Assembly: GCA_932521035.1 (NCBI GenBank)
Contig: OW051493.1
Span: 4,712,001-4,776,000 of the forward strand
Source of the DNA: Oscheius dolichura
Taxonomy: Eukaryota; Nematoda; Chromadorea; Rhabditida; Rhabditidae
Direction of reading: 5' to 3'
DNA length: 64,000 nt
Shown here piece after piece: positions 33,675 to 43,982 of the stretch. The notes under the pieces were generated by a model. The model saw only the letters and a program-made list of their open reading frames with translations. It was not told the origin of the DNA and searched no databases. Every line of letters begins with the position of its first letter. Positions within the stretch are counted from its first letter, which is position 1. The position numbers were made by a program, and so were the translations under genes.

Positions 33675-34255
33675 TCGGGACTAGTTATTTTGTGCTGAGA
33701 TAAGACACGATAGGAAGCTCGTCTGCTACACTAGACGCTGCCTAAATTTGGAAATTCAATTGATTACGTCATTTCTAGAAATTGGCAATAAACCGTTTTG
33801 TTGTAAGCCAGAAACAGCTGAATTGACAAGAAGTGAGAAATGTCTCTAGTGGTTGGCCATTGCAAAGGAAAGAAGCTGCTGGAAAATGCTATCAAAAAAG
33901 AAGAAGTGATAAGTGAATTGCAGGATGAATACTATGTGAGATGTCACTCCTTTTATATGGGAGACGGGAGTCTTGGGAGCAGCGCTCCTAGACTCTTGTC
34001 TCTTATCAAATAATTTGGCTGGAATACTGAACCTTGCAGGGGGAGGCACATCCTTCATGCTCTACTTACAAAATTTATCATACAGATGAGACATCCGGGA
34101 ACGCGTTGGTATAAGTTCTCTTTGCGCAAATCCAAACTGTATATACACTTGTCAGTCTTCCCCGGAGGCTCCTTCTCATCATGGTAAATAGAACAAAAAA
34201 TACTTAATCAGCGGAAAAGAAGAAAAAATACGATGTTTATTCCTTTTTGTGATAG
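33675..34255. other. Intergenic region upstream of AGMO with a TATA-like box
   Basis: 581 bp, AT-rich. The minus strand carries CCATATAAAAGG at 33949-33960, about 280 nt before the AGMO ATG, a plausible TATA box if a 5' UTR or outron follows. The open frame overlapping it has no other support. TTTATT at 34236-34241 is the AATAAA of the Lys-rich gene. Confidence 0.4.
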
Positions 34256-34785
34256 CTATTTCTTCTGATCATCTGGAGGAAGCTCGTCCTGTTCCGACAC
34301 GAAGCTCACAATAGGATTTGAGACGATATTTTCCTTCTTCACCTCTGGTTCCGATAGCTTCGACGCGGCCTTCTCGTCGCCCTTCTCCTCCTCCTTCTTT
34401 ACCGACTTTTCCTTCTTCTTCTCGTCCCTGTTGTCCTCCTTTTTCTCCGCCTTTTTCACTTCCTCCTCCTTCTTTTCCTCTTTCTTCACAATACTCTTCT
34501 CGTCTTCCTTCTTCGTCGCCATTTTTTTCTCATCATCTTCCGTCTTTTTGGATTTGTTCGCCGGCTTCTTCCTCGGAATCTCGGCCTTCCTCACAGGTGC
34601 CACCTCAGACTCTGACCCGTTTGACATATTCGAAGTGTTTGATTTCGTAGTAGTAGTAGTAGTCTTCTATAATTATTCTTTGTATTATGTGACTCCAGAG
34701 TTACCGCTGGGGGTTTCTTCTTACCAGTACAGTCCAGAACGGTGTAAAGAAGCAAAGCAGCGGTAACGCCCAGCAAAGTTAGCAT
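34256..34785 (-). CDS. Lys/Glu-rich protein with N-terminal signal sequence
   Basis: Unrecognised. Two exons: MLTLLGVTAALLLYTVLDCT (signal peptide or anchor) with GKKKPPA, joined over a 36-nt intron to KTTTTTTKSNTSNMSNGSES, then about 100 residues dominated by K and E (KKTEDDEKKMATKKEDEKS, KKAEKKEDNRDEKKKEK) and a tail NPIVSFVSEQDELPPDDQKK (TAG 34256-34258). The Thr run comes from a GTA/ACT trinucleotide repeat at the exon start. ATG directly follows CACGAG. The charged region would be an extended or single-alpha-helix segment. If the hydrophobic end is a signal peptide the charged region is lumenal or secreted; if an anchor, cytosolic. AATAAA follows at 34241-34236 on the minus strand. Confidence 0.6.
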
Positions 34786-35311
34786 CTCGTGAACCGCCCA
34801 CTTCCGAAGACAGAATTTGAAATGGATTAAATGTGAAGATCGGCAGTCCGGTGATTTTCCCCCAATTCAGACAGACTCGAGAGATCGAAGAGATTCCGTT
34901 TTGTTATGCTATGCTTTCCGGTTCAACTGAAGAGCATCACGAAATTGCTACTTTCAGTGCCCATTTCACAAATATCCGGAGTCATAAAAAATTTGGAGTA
35001 TTCTTCCGCTAGCAGGATATGATAATCGTTTGTATTCCACAAATAAATTGTCCAACCAGCAGAATACAGCCGCAGCCGCCTCGTTCTCATGAGGAGCGCT
35101 CGCTGAGTGATTGAGAGAAAATGGAGGATATCAATTGAAGATGATGTCGCCCGTGAAAACGGCATACGGATTCGTTTTCTACGGTGTCGAATTGAGTAGA
35201 AACGATGGTTTCAGGAGTCGTAGGCCTAGTTTTTGATACGAAGAATCTGTTTGAAATTGAGCATTTATGTTACGTTTTCTGGGATCGAATACCCCAGAAA
35301 AAACAATTATA

Positions 35312-35932
35312 GTCTGTCAAGAAAAAAGACGACATTCAAGGTCTAACTGGCCGAGAACAAATTTTAGTGATGGAGCCAACTGACAGATTATTTTTGAGCG
35401 CACAGCTCGCCCCTTTAGACAGCTTAAAGGTCTACGCGCCCCAATGCTAAACTTGCCTTTTTGCATTTTTACGTTTTTCTGATTGTTTATCTACCTTTAC
35501 CGACCCCGAATTACTATAGAACAAATGAGAAAAATGTGAAATGTCGAAAAATAGAGGAGAAATGAACAGCGACGTGATTTTGCTCTCAAGAAAACCACTA
35601 CTTGAGTGCAAAATTGATTTTCTTGCGAGTTTACTATCATTTCTGGTGTCAAAAATCTCCTCTCGATGAGCTGAGCTGTTTGCAGTAAAAATTACATAGA
35701 ATGGATGTCAGGATTTCCAGAAAAATATACTAGAAGCACGAAAAAACAGCCCGCAAAACAAACATTTCAAATTTTGTTCAGTAATTTGCATTGCCCATTT
35801 AACAGTATCAAAATCTCAAGATCGGCTGAATATTTCCACGTTTCCGGCGAGCTGTGAGAAGAAAAAAAAGGCCAGTAAGTTCGGCTCACGGCTAAATCGT
35901 TAGACCTTGAATCGTCTTTTTTCTTGACAGAC
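35312..35932. mobile_element. MITE with 38-bp terminal inverted repeats and TA target duplication
   Basis: The left end GTCTGTCAAGAAAAAAGACG and the right end, read in reverse complement, agree over about 38 bp (continuing to TTCAAGGTCTAAC) with one 2-bp indel. Both ends are flanked by TA (35310-35311 and 35933-35934), the target duplication of Tc1/mariner elements. No transposase inside, so it is non-autonomous. Confidence 0.85.
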
Positions 35933-35970
35933 TACGCGTCTTTTCGGTTGGAAACGGACGGCTCGGTATA

Positions 35971-36081
35971 CTGATGCACGCGTGCATGAGGACACCGATT
36001 CATGCATGAGGACACCGGCGCGTGCATCAGGACACCCCCGAGTATGGGACGCGTCCTGATGCACGAGTGTATCAGTACACC
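35971..36081. repeat. Imperfect minisatellite
   Basis: Four to five degenerate units built from CTGATGCACG and GCATGAGGACACC: exact GCATGAGGACACC twice, GCATCAGGACACC once, GTATCAGTACACC once, with GCGCGTGCAT spacers. Period about 27 bp. It begins 37 bp after the MITE target site. Confidence 0.7.
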
Positions 36082-36212
36082 CTGTGAGCATGCGGGCACA
36101 GCTTGAACGAACGTTCTTTGATGTAAATGATCCGATATCGGTCTTGAAGAGCTTGTTTAGCTATACGTGACATAAAACCCAGGGCCGATCCGGCCTGCTC
36201 GCGATTTTTCAT

Positions 36213-36628
36213 TGCAAACGTGAATGAGTCAGATGGATCTACTTATTTTTAGCCGGTCGGTGGATGACTTTCACCATGTTTGCCGCTGTAGCGCGGCCAT
36301 CGCTTGACCATTTTCCAATCTTCAAGCATTACGTTTGAGAGCAGATCAAGGCCATTCTAACCAACCAAATTTCTACCCGATTCAAGAATTTTCTTGCAAA
36401 TACAAGTACGAGTTTTGGTGCTTTTTACAGTTATGTGTCTATAAAGAATTCCATGAACAATCTATCGGGTAGAAATTTGGTTGGTTAGAATGGCCTTGAT
36501 CTGCTCTCAAAGGTAATGCTTGAAGATTGGAAAATGGTCAAGGGATGGCCGAGCTACAGCTGCAAACATGGTGAAAATCTTCCACCGACCGGCTAAAAGT
36601 AAGCAGAGCCAGTCAGATCACGTTTGTG
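36213..36628. mobile_element. Foldback element, about 170-bp arms
   Basis: The left arm (36213-36383) and the reverse complement of the right arm (36462-36628) match almost completely, for example AGCCGGTCGGTGGA, CCATTTTCCAATCTTCAAGC and AGATCAAGGCCATTCTAACC. They flank an 80-nt loop. The RNA would form a near-perfect hairpin. No ORF. Confidence 0.85.
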
Positions 36629-37103
36629 CTTACAGCTCCGCCATTTATAGGCCAAACCCAGATGGAAACACTTTCTTAGCCAAAGTGATAGGCAAGAAGA
36701 TAGATCAAACATATACAGAGTTCTCTTCTACTTCAAAGCCTACAGCCGAGAATATTTCCAAAGGGGCAAATAGATTCTTTGGGAGGAAATAAAAGGGACT
36801 GCAACTGAACTGTTTCTCTTCGCGGGGGCCCTAGTTGAACGAGGTCAAAGCCAAAACCCCTTCTTTGGTGTCTTTTCCCTCCAGTCTTTATCCTTTGCGG
36901 CTTTTCGATTGGAAACCGACTATATGGCCAATTCTCGATTAAAAATTTGAATCGCTCATTCCCGCCACATGATGCGCATGGCCGATCGAACCTCACATTG
37001 TTTCGGCTTCTTTGCTGTTTTTATCGTTTTTATTGTTTGGGTATTTCTAAACTGATTCTTTTCAAATTGCAGTAGCCGAGATACTAATAGTTACTTTATA
37101 GAA

Positions 37104-37923
37104 ATGTACCGTGAAAAATCTGGACAACGAGTTGTAATAGATGGTAAAGAGACTCGTGACCTGGCAAAGAGTAGCTCTTACTGCTGTTGCCATGTAAAAG
37201 TAAGATGTTATATTACTTTGCTTGTTACATAATCTAGGTCTTCACCGTATTGCTGTTCCTTCTCAGCGTTCTTAGTTTTATAGCTAAGTATTCGTTGTAT
37301 TCTCACGATGTTGAGCTCAATCAAATGTTCACCTTAGTTGGCTATGATACGCTTCTTTATCAAGGCACAGGAGTCGTCAGTATTTCTATCATTTTCCTAT
37401 TGGTTATTTCAGGTTACTTTCCTCATTATTCAAGCAGCTGTACTTGCATGCTTCTTATTATCCTTGACCTGCAATTCTTATCGTTTTGCTTATCCGTTCA
37501 TAATGTACCAGGTGTGATTTTACATAATAATACTTTATAGTGCACAGATGCTTCTGATCGTCTCCCAATTCTCTATTGTGTTGTTCTATGTTTATTTGAC
37601 TACAAAGGGCGATCTCGGAGAGGTCTATCGCAACGCCGCTGTTGAAGCAATAAAGCAACTTCGCTTTGATATTATTGAAGAACTCTTTCAACAAGTGGTT
37701 TCCGCTGGTACAATCAACAGCAAATATTATTATCTATATGTATATTTAAGGTGATTATTGCATTGGACTAACGATTGCATGTGGTATGAGTTTGCTCATG
37801 GCAGTCAATGTTTTCATTCTCTCTATCCTTCAAAAGTAAGCTCTCATTCTTCGTAATATCGTTAATGCTTCCAGCTTCTGCGCATACTTAAAGCTTCGCA
37901 CTGATTACTACAGGATGCTGTAA
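37104..37923 (+). CDS. Four-pass membrane protein of unknown function
   Basis: I do not recognise the family. ATG is 2 nt after TTTATAG. Cytosolic start MYREKSGQRVVIDGKETRDL and CCCH, TM1 VFTVLLFLLSVLSFIAKYSL, a loop (HDVELNQMFTLVGYDTLLYQ), TM2 GTGVVSISIIFLLVISAVLA continuing CFLLSLTCNSYRF, TM3 MLLIVSQFSIVLFYVYLTTK, a second loop GDLGEVYRNAAVEAIKQLRF with DIIEELFQQVVSAG, TM4 DYCIGLTIACGMSLLMAVNV, and the tail CAYLKLRTDYYRML (TAA 37921-37923). About 185 residues. The two-loop, four-helix layout resembles tetraspanin- or MARVEL-like topology, but no CCG motif is present. AT-rich. Introns about 25-45 nt; the second is the least certain. Confidence 0.65.
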
Positions 37924-38521
37924 AATCAATAATTATTTTTCACTCAAAGGTGATTTGTACATTATATTTTGCCTAACTGTCTGTGCTCTTCAAAATTGTC
38001 CAGCAAATAAACAAGTAGGACTCCGCATTGTTCTGATATTATAGTTTAACAATGTGAATTTGGACAACTTATGTCTACGTATGCAAAAGCTATAGACAAT
38101 TAGCAAAATAAGTCTGAGGAAAGTCGACTAGTGGCTAACCGAATAAGAGTTTTCAACATAAGGTACCATACTTTTTGAGAACCTCATTTGATCTTCCTGC
38201 CGACATCAAGTTCGTGTGATGGCAAAGCTCGATCGTGTAATCCACGTAATCGGCGATACGCATGTCTGACCTTGGAGACCCGTTCTGATCAGCTGTAGGA
38301 ACTACCTGGTTCGGGTTTATTTCCTGATTGCTGATTGGATTTGACTGACTTTCACTTTGTTTGCGGCGGTATACCTGGGCTAAAAAGTATGACCAACCAT
38401 CGGAATCGTTCGCTGGGATCTTCAACCATCCGCTTAGAGGCGGATTAGGAAATCGGACTCCGCCCCCTGGACCGGCCCTCGTTTGCCATCATCGTCTTTT
38501 GGTTGTCTTTGCCAGTGCAAG
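37924..38521. other. Intergenic region with a possible short minus-strand reading frame
   Basis: About 600 bp between two plus-strand genes. A minus-strand open stretch at 38153-38425 is protein-like near its end (MRIADYVDYTIELCHHTNLM) but has no ATG at its head. Splicing that uses a nearby ATG (MVEDPSERFRW) changes frame. It could be a small head-to-head gene or chance. Confidence 0.3.
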
Positions 38522-39443
38522 ATGCTCGTCTTACTTCTAGTCATCATCCCTCTCCTCGTTCAGGCGGATGAACCGCTCGTCAAGGTTTGTACTGGCAACG
38601 CAAATAATCGTGGATGCACTAAGCGTTTCCACTAGAACATGATACATGCACTATAATAACACTAATCCCGCTATATTGGCTTAATTAATGCTTTTAATTT
38701 GTTTACGCTTTTAGGAGCAGGTCTTCTCCTTTCCTCCTAACAATACTCCTGTAAGCAAAGTGGTTCTTTTCGGCCAACCGCTCTATATAAGACAGCCATT
38801 CATCGTTCCCCAACGAGACGTTCAGGGCAGTGGCCTCGTTGGTACTTCTGCTGCGCAGCAGACAGCCATTAGACGTTTCCGCCAAGCAGGAACGAACTAT
38901 CCCCTTCCCCAATGCTACACTAATGACAGCGGTGGGATATTTCATACATCTCTGAAAGTATATCCCTCTAGGTTTCATGTGCTGTAACAAAAAACTGGAA
39001 GAATTAATGAAGGACACCTTCAAGAACATCAAAAATGCTAGGAAAAACTTCCACACATGTTTGTTTTCAATTTAAGACTTTCTGCCAAATGTTGGTATAG
39101 AAAGCTTGGAATCAATGTCATATATGAGATATTTTTTCAGGCAACGTTCAAAGTATTGCAAACAATCTGCAGGTGAGCTATACGGCTTCAAGAGTAGTTC
39201 AAAAAGTAATTTAGAAAGCTTTGGAAGACGCCTTCAAAACTGAGTTTGAAGTCATTTCGGGAATAGGTATCAAAAAACTTTATCCCGGTAGCTATTAATT
39301 TAGGAGACTTCGCATCAAAAGCTCACTTTTTCGCGGATCTCATCTGCAAAATCGAAATTGATAACAGATTCATACAGGCGTACGCTACACCCAACCGTCA
39401 TGCCAAAGGAGATGCTCCCACCAACACTCCCTACAAAAGTTAA
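38522..39443 (+). CDS. Secreted orphan protein
   Basis: Unrecognised family. ATG directly follows GTGCAAG and encodes a clear signal peptide MLVLLLVIIPLLVQADEP. After a 127-nt intron comes EQVFSFPPNNTPVSKVVLFG, QPLYIRQPFIVPQRDVQGSG, QQTAIRRFRQAGTNYPLPQC and YTNDSGGIFHTSLKVYPSR, then a short exon QRSKYCKQSAG, and a last exon DFASKAHFFADLICKIEIDN with ATPNRHAKGDAPTNTPYKS (TAA 39441-39443). All junctions keep phase, which supports the model. Mature length about 140 residues with three cysteines. Its stop is 78 bp from that of the convergent PPWD1 gene. Confidence 0.65.
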
Positions 39444-39521
39444 AAACAGCCTTTATTTATTCTTGCTTTGTATAGTTACACATTCCGCGAGATCGTATGT
39501 TTATTTTACAAAATGACAACT

Positions 39522-41992
39522 TTATTTCAACGATACAGACATAATCTTGATTTCGGTTTTAGGGCGACCACTTTTAGGAAACGTATCGACAGAGTTAATC
39601 CGTTGTACCACATTCATACCTTCGATCACCTGAACTTTTATGTTAAAAACTCAATGGCGAACTTACTTCTCCAAATAATGTATTTTTTCCATCCAACCAA
39701 TCCGCTGGGCATACCGTAATGAAAAACTGAAATTGTTATTTAAAGAATCCGCAGGACTAGTACAAATCTGGCTAACACACAATGCTACTGTACATAAAAA
39801 AAAACTTACCTGTGAACCATTGGAGTTCGGTCCGGCATTCGCCATAGAAACCTTTAAAAGATTATGTAACACCGTACACAATTCCACTCACCATGAATGG
39901 TTTTTCATGCCGCAATCTTGGATGGAACTCATCTTCAAAATCAGCGCCCCAAATGGATTGGCCGCCTGTTCCTTTTCCCGAAGGATCTCCCGTCTGGACC
40001 ATGAAGCTCTTAATGACACGGTGAAACGTGAGCCCATTGTAATAGCCTCTTCGTGAAAGAGTGCAAAAGTTTTCAACAGTCCGAGGGCATTCCATTCCAA
40101 ACAATTTTATGTGTATATCCCCCATTGTAGTGTGTAAAATGGCCACTTCATTAAGCTTTGTAGACAATCTCTCTTCCTAAATATCGAAATTTTAAAAACT
40201 AAATTAATAGCAGCGAACCTCAACCGCAGTAATCTGATCTTCTTTCTTCGGCTTTTCGTTGAAAATATCGCGACTGGAAGCACTTTCGTCGTCTTCTTCT
40301 GTAGAAAACGGCTCCGTATTTGTAAACAAGTAAAATCTATTTTTCTTGAAGGCTGTGCACACCTACATTATTTAGTTTAAAAATTGAGATAAATATACCA
40401 TTATTGGGTCAGGATCGCTGACTTTGTTCAAGGTTGGATTATCGGCAGTTTCTGTAGCTAATGTAGCTGCTGCTCCATGCAAACGTTCGCGAATGTCTGG
40501 TACTGCTCTAAAATATAGACTTACAAAACATTCGTACCGCTAGTTCTACACGCTAAAAAGAACACAGAACCCACCTACATAACGCTACCGATGTTATACG
40601 TACTGTTTCTTCTTTTCCAATTTCTCTGACTACTTTTTCTGTTACAAAATTATAAACCTTAAAGAGACATAGGAAAAATAATAGTAGAGTCTTACTTTGA
40701 CTCCTATTATTGATGGATATAAGAGAAAATTGCCCGAATAATCCCAACATATACGCATATTTTGAAAAGCAATGGATTTTTCTTTGTCTAAATCCTTTTC
40801 TACGGCCACCCTTCTATTCCATTCCATGTTTTGTAGGCCAAAGTTCCTATAAAATCCGATGTTTCATACAACGATAACAAACCTTTCACTTTTTGAGGCA
40901 TTTAAATAATATGGCATTGTGTCATCAATTACGCGAATAATTTTTCCGGTGGCAATATTAAACACTCTAAGTTTCCGATCTTCGCAATAGGTTGCCACTG
41001 TTTTTCCATCTGGATTGATAGCCAGAGCGCAAGGTAAAGTTTTAACCTGGTAAGGTAACAGATAATTTCATTAGATAAAAAACCTTCATGAATTCGTATA
41101 AATCCGTATCCATTTTATATTCCCATCTCACATTTTGGGGAAACTCGAAGTCGTTTTTCGCTCCACTCCAAATCTCTATCATTCCGGCATCATCGACAGA
41201 AAAGATGATATCATTTTTGGCAGCATACTAGAAATATAAGTAAAGCACACAAGGTGAACGGCAAACCTCGATCAGTCGAACGGGTTTAGAATGCTTTTTT
41301 ACGGTATATAATATTTCGTTCGAACCTTTTCCGTCTACAACAGCAATTGTACCATCCGTTGAACTTGTAATAGCCAGATAAGTGACCAAATCGGAGCCTG
41401 CAATAAAGTGTGTTGTTGAACGGCAGATATAATGAACCTTGATGCACCCAACAAGCTTTTTTTGGTAAGAAATCCATTTTGATCATGTTGATCATATCGA
41501 AATTGACAACATCAAATATTTTAACTGTTTTGTCTTCTTCACAAACCGTTGCTAATAGAGTGCCATTAAAGTTCACAGTAATATCAGAAAAGGCATCTGA
41601 ACCGCGTTTAGTCGATAGAAAAACTTGATCTTACGTAAATAGCAGCGGAAATGCTTCACAAATTCAACTCCCTCGCCATATTTTTTCTTCCAAAATTTCA
41701 GATGACCATCCAAACTAGCAGTAATTATGAAATCAGTTCTGAAATTGTATATTTGTACGGCAAACAATTTAACAAACTCTGTGGCGACGGCATGCGTAAT
41801 TATATCTCTGTGCATAAAAGATTTTTCATATTGCTTTGCTGAAGGAATAGAACGCAAATACGTAGCCTCAAATGGTAGAACTGAAAAACAAACATAACCT
41901 TGTGAACCAACTCTGCAACCTTTAGGTTTTTTAATCTCCGGCTCGTCCGAGTTAGTTTCTTCCAATGGTCTCTTTTTTACATCGTCAACCAT
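39522..41992 (-). CDS. PPWD1: PPWD1: WD-repeat cyclophilin of the spliceosome
   Basis: Nuclear peptidyl-prolyl isomerase associated with the spliceosome. N-terminal low-complexity segment ([25 protein letters not shown]), then [67 protein letters not shown]-type WD blocks and a C-terminal cyclophilin domain: [84 protein letters not shown]. The catalytic Arg lies in FHRVI. Order and motifs match PPWD1 along the whole length. TAA 39522-39524. An upstream in-frame ATG exists at 42073, but 41992 is preferred because it is 1 nt after GCTTAG. AT-rich. It lies 135 bp downstream of RPN7 on the same strand. Confidence 0.93.
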
Positions 41993-42127
41993 ACTAAGCT
42001 TACATAGATAAGAAGACTTTTCAGTCAAGATATTATGGGAACATCCCTGGTGAACAGATGAGAATACGCCCATATAAAATGACCTTATTTATCAAGTATT
42101 CAAAAATAAATACAACACAGGGATCAA

Positions 42128-43684
42128 TTAAGAGTTGATGACGCGGGCTAACTTCTGAATACGATTGAGAAGAATGTCTCCGTCTCTAAAAATAATGTAT
42201 TACCTAGAGAAAAAGACGAAGAAAATTGAATACAAAAATAAACTAACTTAATCAGTTGCTTGTAAAGATGATTCTTAGAGTCAGGATGATTCATCTCGAT
42301 GACACCATTAACCGCATCTATCTTGCAGTTAAGTTTACCGGCAGCTATGAATCGGTGAAGTTCCTTGTCGATAAAATCGCGGGAAACTCCAAAGTCACTA
42401 GCCATCATATCAATGCGAACGGTTTTATATGGAGTAAGAAATTGTTCATATGCTCTAAGACGCATACTACGTGAGTAATAATTATAGTGAGGGCAAAGAT
42501 AACGGTTGAACTTGAGCTGAATGATATATTCGATCTTGTAATTTTATGTAACCAAACCTTTTCAGCTTCGAGAGCGGATAATTGATGGAAAAAACGCTCA
42601 TAGTGACAACCATAAAAGGATTCGAGATATTCTCTAACAGGAATTAGACCTCCATTAGCACCTCCACCAGTAAGTTGCTCCTGGACCTCATTACACTTGA
42701 TGACTTTGCTCCGCAAATCCGGACGATCAAGTGCTAAATTAGATCTACAATAAACAACAAGGGAGACAAGCTAGTACTAATATCAGAGCCAGTCTTTGAA
42801 AGCGTACACTAGTGTGGTATAATGCTTACCGTAGAGAGCAGTAACAACAGTAAAAAAGATCAATTCTTCGTAAGTCATCAATTCATATGAGCCGAAGGTT
42901 GGTACAGCTTCTAAGAAGAGGTTTGCAGCGCCGACAAAATCACGAACGGAAACTTTATACAATGCTTCATAAGATCTCAAACGATTTTTTCTCTCCCAAT
43001 CACCACCCTAAATATAAAAATGGTTTATCTCGAATATATCCCACCTGGTTCATAAGGTCGCGAGCTTTAGTAATGTACTGATTGATGAGCTTATGATCCA
43101 GCCAGAAAAGTCCTACCCGGATCATAGTGAACACGAGGTCGATTTTATAACCGAGCCCTACTGTCTTGTCATAAGTGCCCTAAAAGAAAGTGACAGAAGT
43201 TAGCAAAATAGAATCGTTTACTAACCGTAAATGTTTTGCAGCACTGCTCTTTGTCTCCAATTTGACAATAATACTCAAACTTTTTCAACCAAGCCTGACG
43301 TACTTCTGATTCACCTGTTAAACTATATACACGCATCGAAGCACAACTGACCCAAATTAGCTTCGGAATCCGCAATTTCAGCTTCGATTTCTTTTATCCG
43401 TTTAGCATTAGCCTCAGCCATCTTATTCAGCTGACCTGCATCCGGAGTAACTTTTAATTCTTCACACAAAATTTTGTACAAAGGAGCCATATCAAATTCA
43501 AGGATCGCCTACAACCAGTCTTCCTGGCACTATCCAAACATACCTTTTGAAGTTCAGCCAAATTAGCTTCTTTCCGATCTTTGGCAAGATCAGGATGAAG
43601 CACTAAATATCTCAAGTGAGCTAAATGCAGATCCGGATGCTTCGAGATGATTTCCTTCTCGTAGTTTCCATCATCAACCGGCAT
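42128..43684 (-). CDS. rpn-7: 26S proteasome lid subunit RPN7 (PSMD6)
   Basis: PCI-domain subunit of the proteasome lid. Start MPVDDGNYEKEIISKHPDLH then LAHLRYLVLHPDLAK, 3 nt after TTTTAG. Next a helical region with MNQVGDWERKNR-type sequence and RSYEALYKVSVRDFVGAANL, FLEAVPTFGSYELMTYEELI, YLESFYGCHYERFFHQLS, then the PCI domain RLRAYEQFLTPYKTVRIDMM, ASDFGVSRDFIDKELHRFIA, AGKLNCKIDAVNGVIEMNHP, DSKNHLYKQLIK and GDILLNRIQKLARVINS (TAA 42128-42130). Co-linear with human PSMD6 along its length. AT-rich, introns about 40-60 nt. Divergent from CCT4. Confidence 0.94.
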
Positions 43685-43982
43685 CTTCTAAAACAACAGG
43701 CTTTTTTACTGTGTAAACTGTAGTTGAGAACAGAAGATAAATACAAACAATCAAGTAATTCTACGAATAAGGTCAAATGTAAAAGAGTTTGAGCGAAAAT
43801 GTAGAAAAGACGAAAAGATGATTTGAAATCTGCAATGAGCGCGCGATTTTATTTCCTCGGTCCAACGGCGGCATCCTAGAGTGTTCTATCCTCACTCCCC
43901 TCACTTCAAACTCATTTGTCTTGCTTTTGCTCTCCTCACTTACATCTTTGCAAGAGTAAAATAAGTAAAACTTGTCTAGATT
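43685..43982. promoter_or_regulatory. Bidirectional promoter region, RPN7 / CCT4
   Basis: 298 bp between the two ATGs, which point away from each other. It must contain both promoters and both trans-splice acceptors (TTTTAG before RPN7, GTCTAG before CCT4). No TATA box seen on either side, as usual for housekeeping genes. Confidence 0.6.

Larger units (their letters stand above)
34786..37103. other. Repeat-rich intergenic gap
   Basis: 2.3 kb without a supported gene. It holds a 621-bp MITE (35312-35932), a minisatellite (35971-36081) and a foldback element (36213-36628), listed separately. The open frames at 34.9-35.2 kb and 36.5-37.0 kb fall in or beside these repeats and lack domains and starts. 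Confidence 0.6.

Noticed and set aside
34923-35165. Minus-strand open frame of 80 codons
   Set aside because: Isolated, no splice partners, no motif, ends beside the MITE.
36520-36996. Open frames of 87-90 codons on both strands
   Set aside because: The plus frame lies partly in the foldback right arm. Neither has recognisable sequence.
38153-38425. Minus-strand frame ending VLKKYGTLC as a gene
   Set aside because: It opens with a non-ATG codon, and the nearby ATG requires a different frame. Kept only as a note in the intergenic entry.
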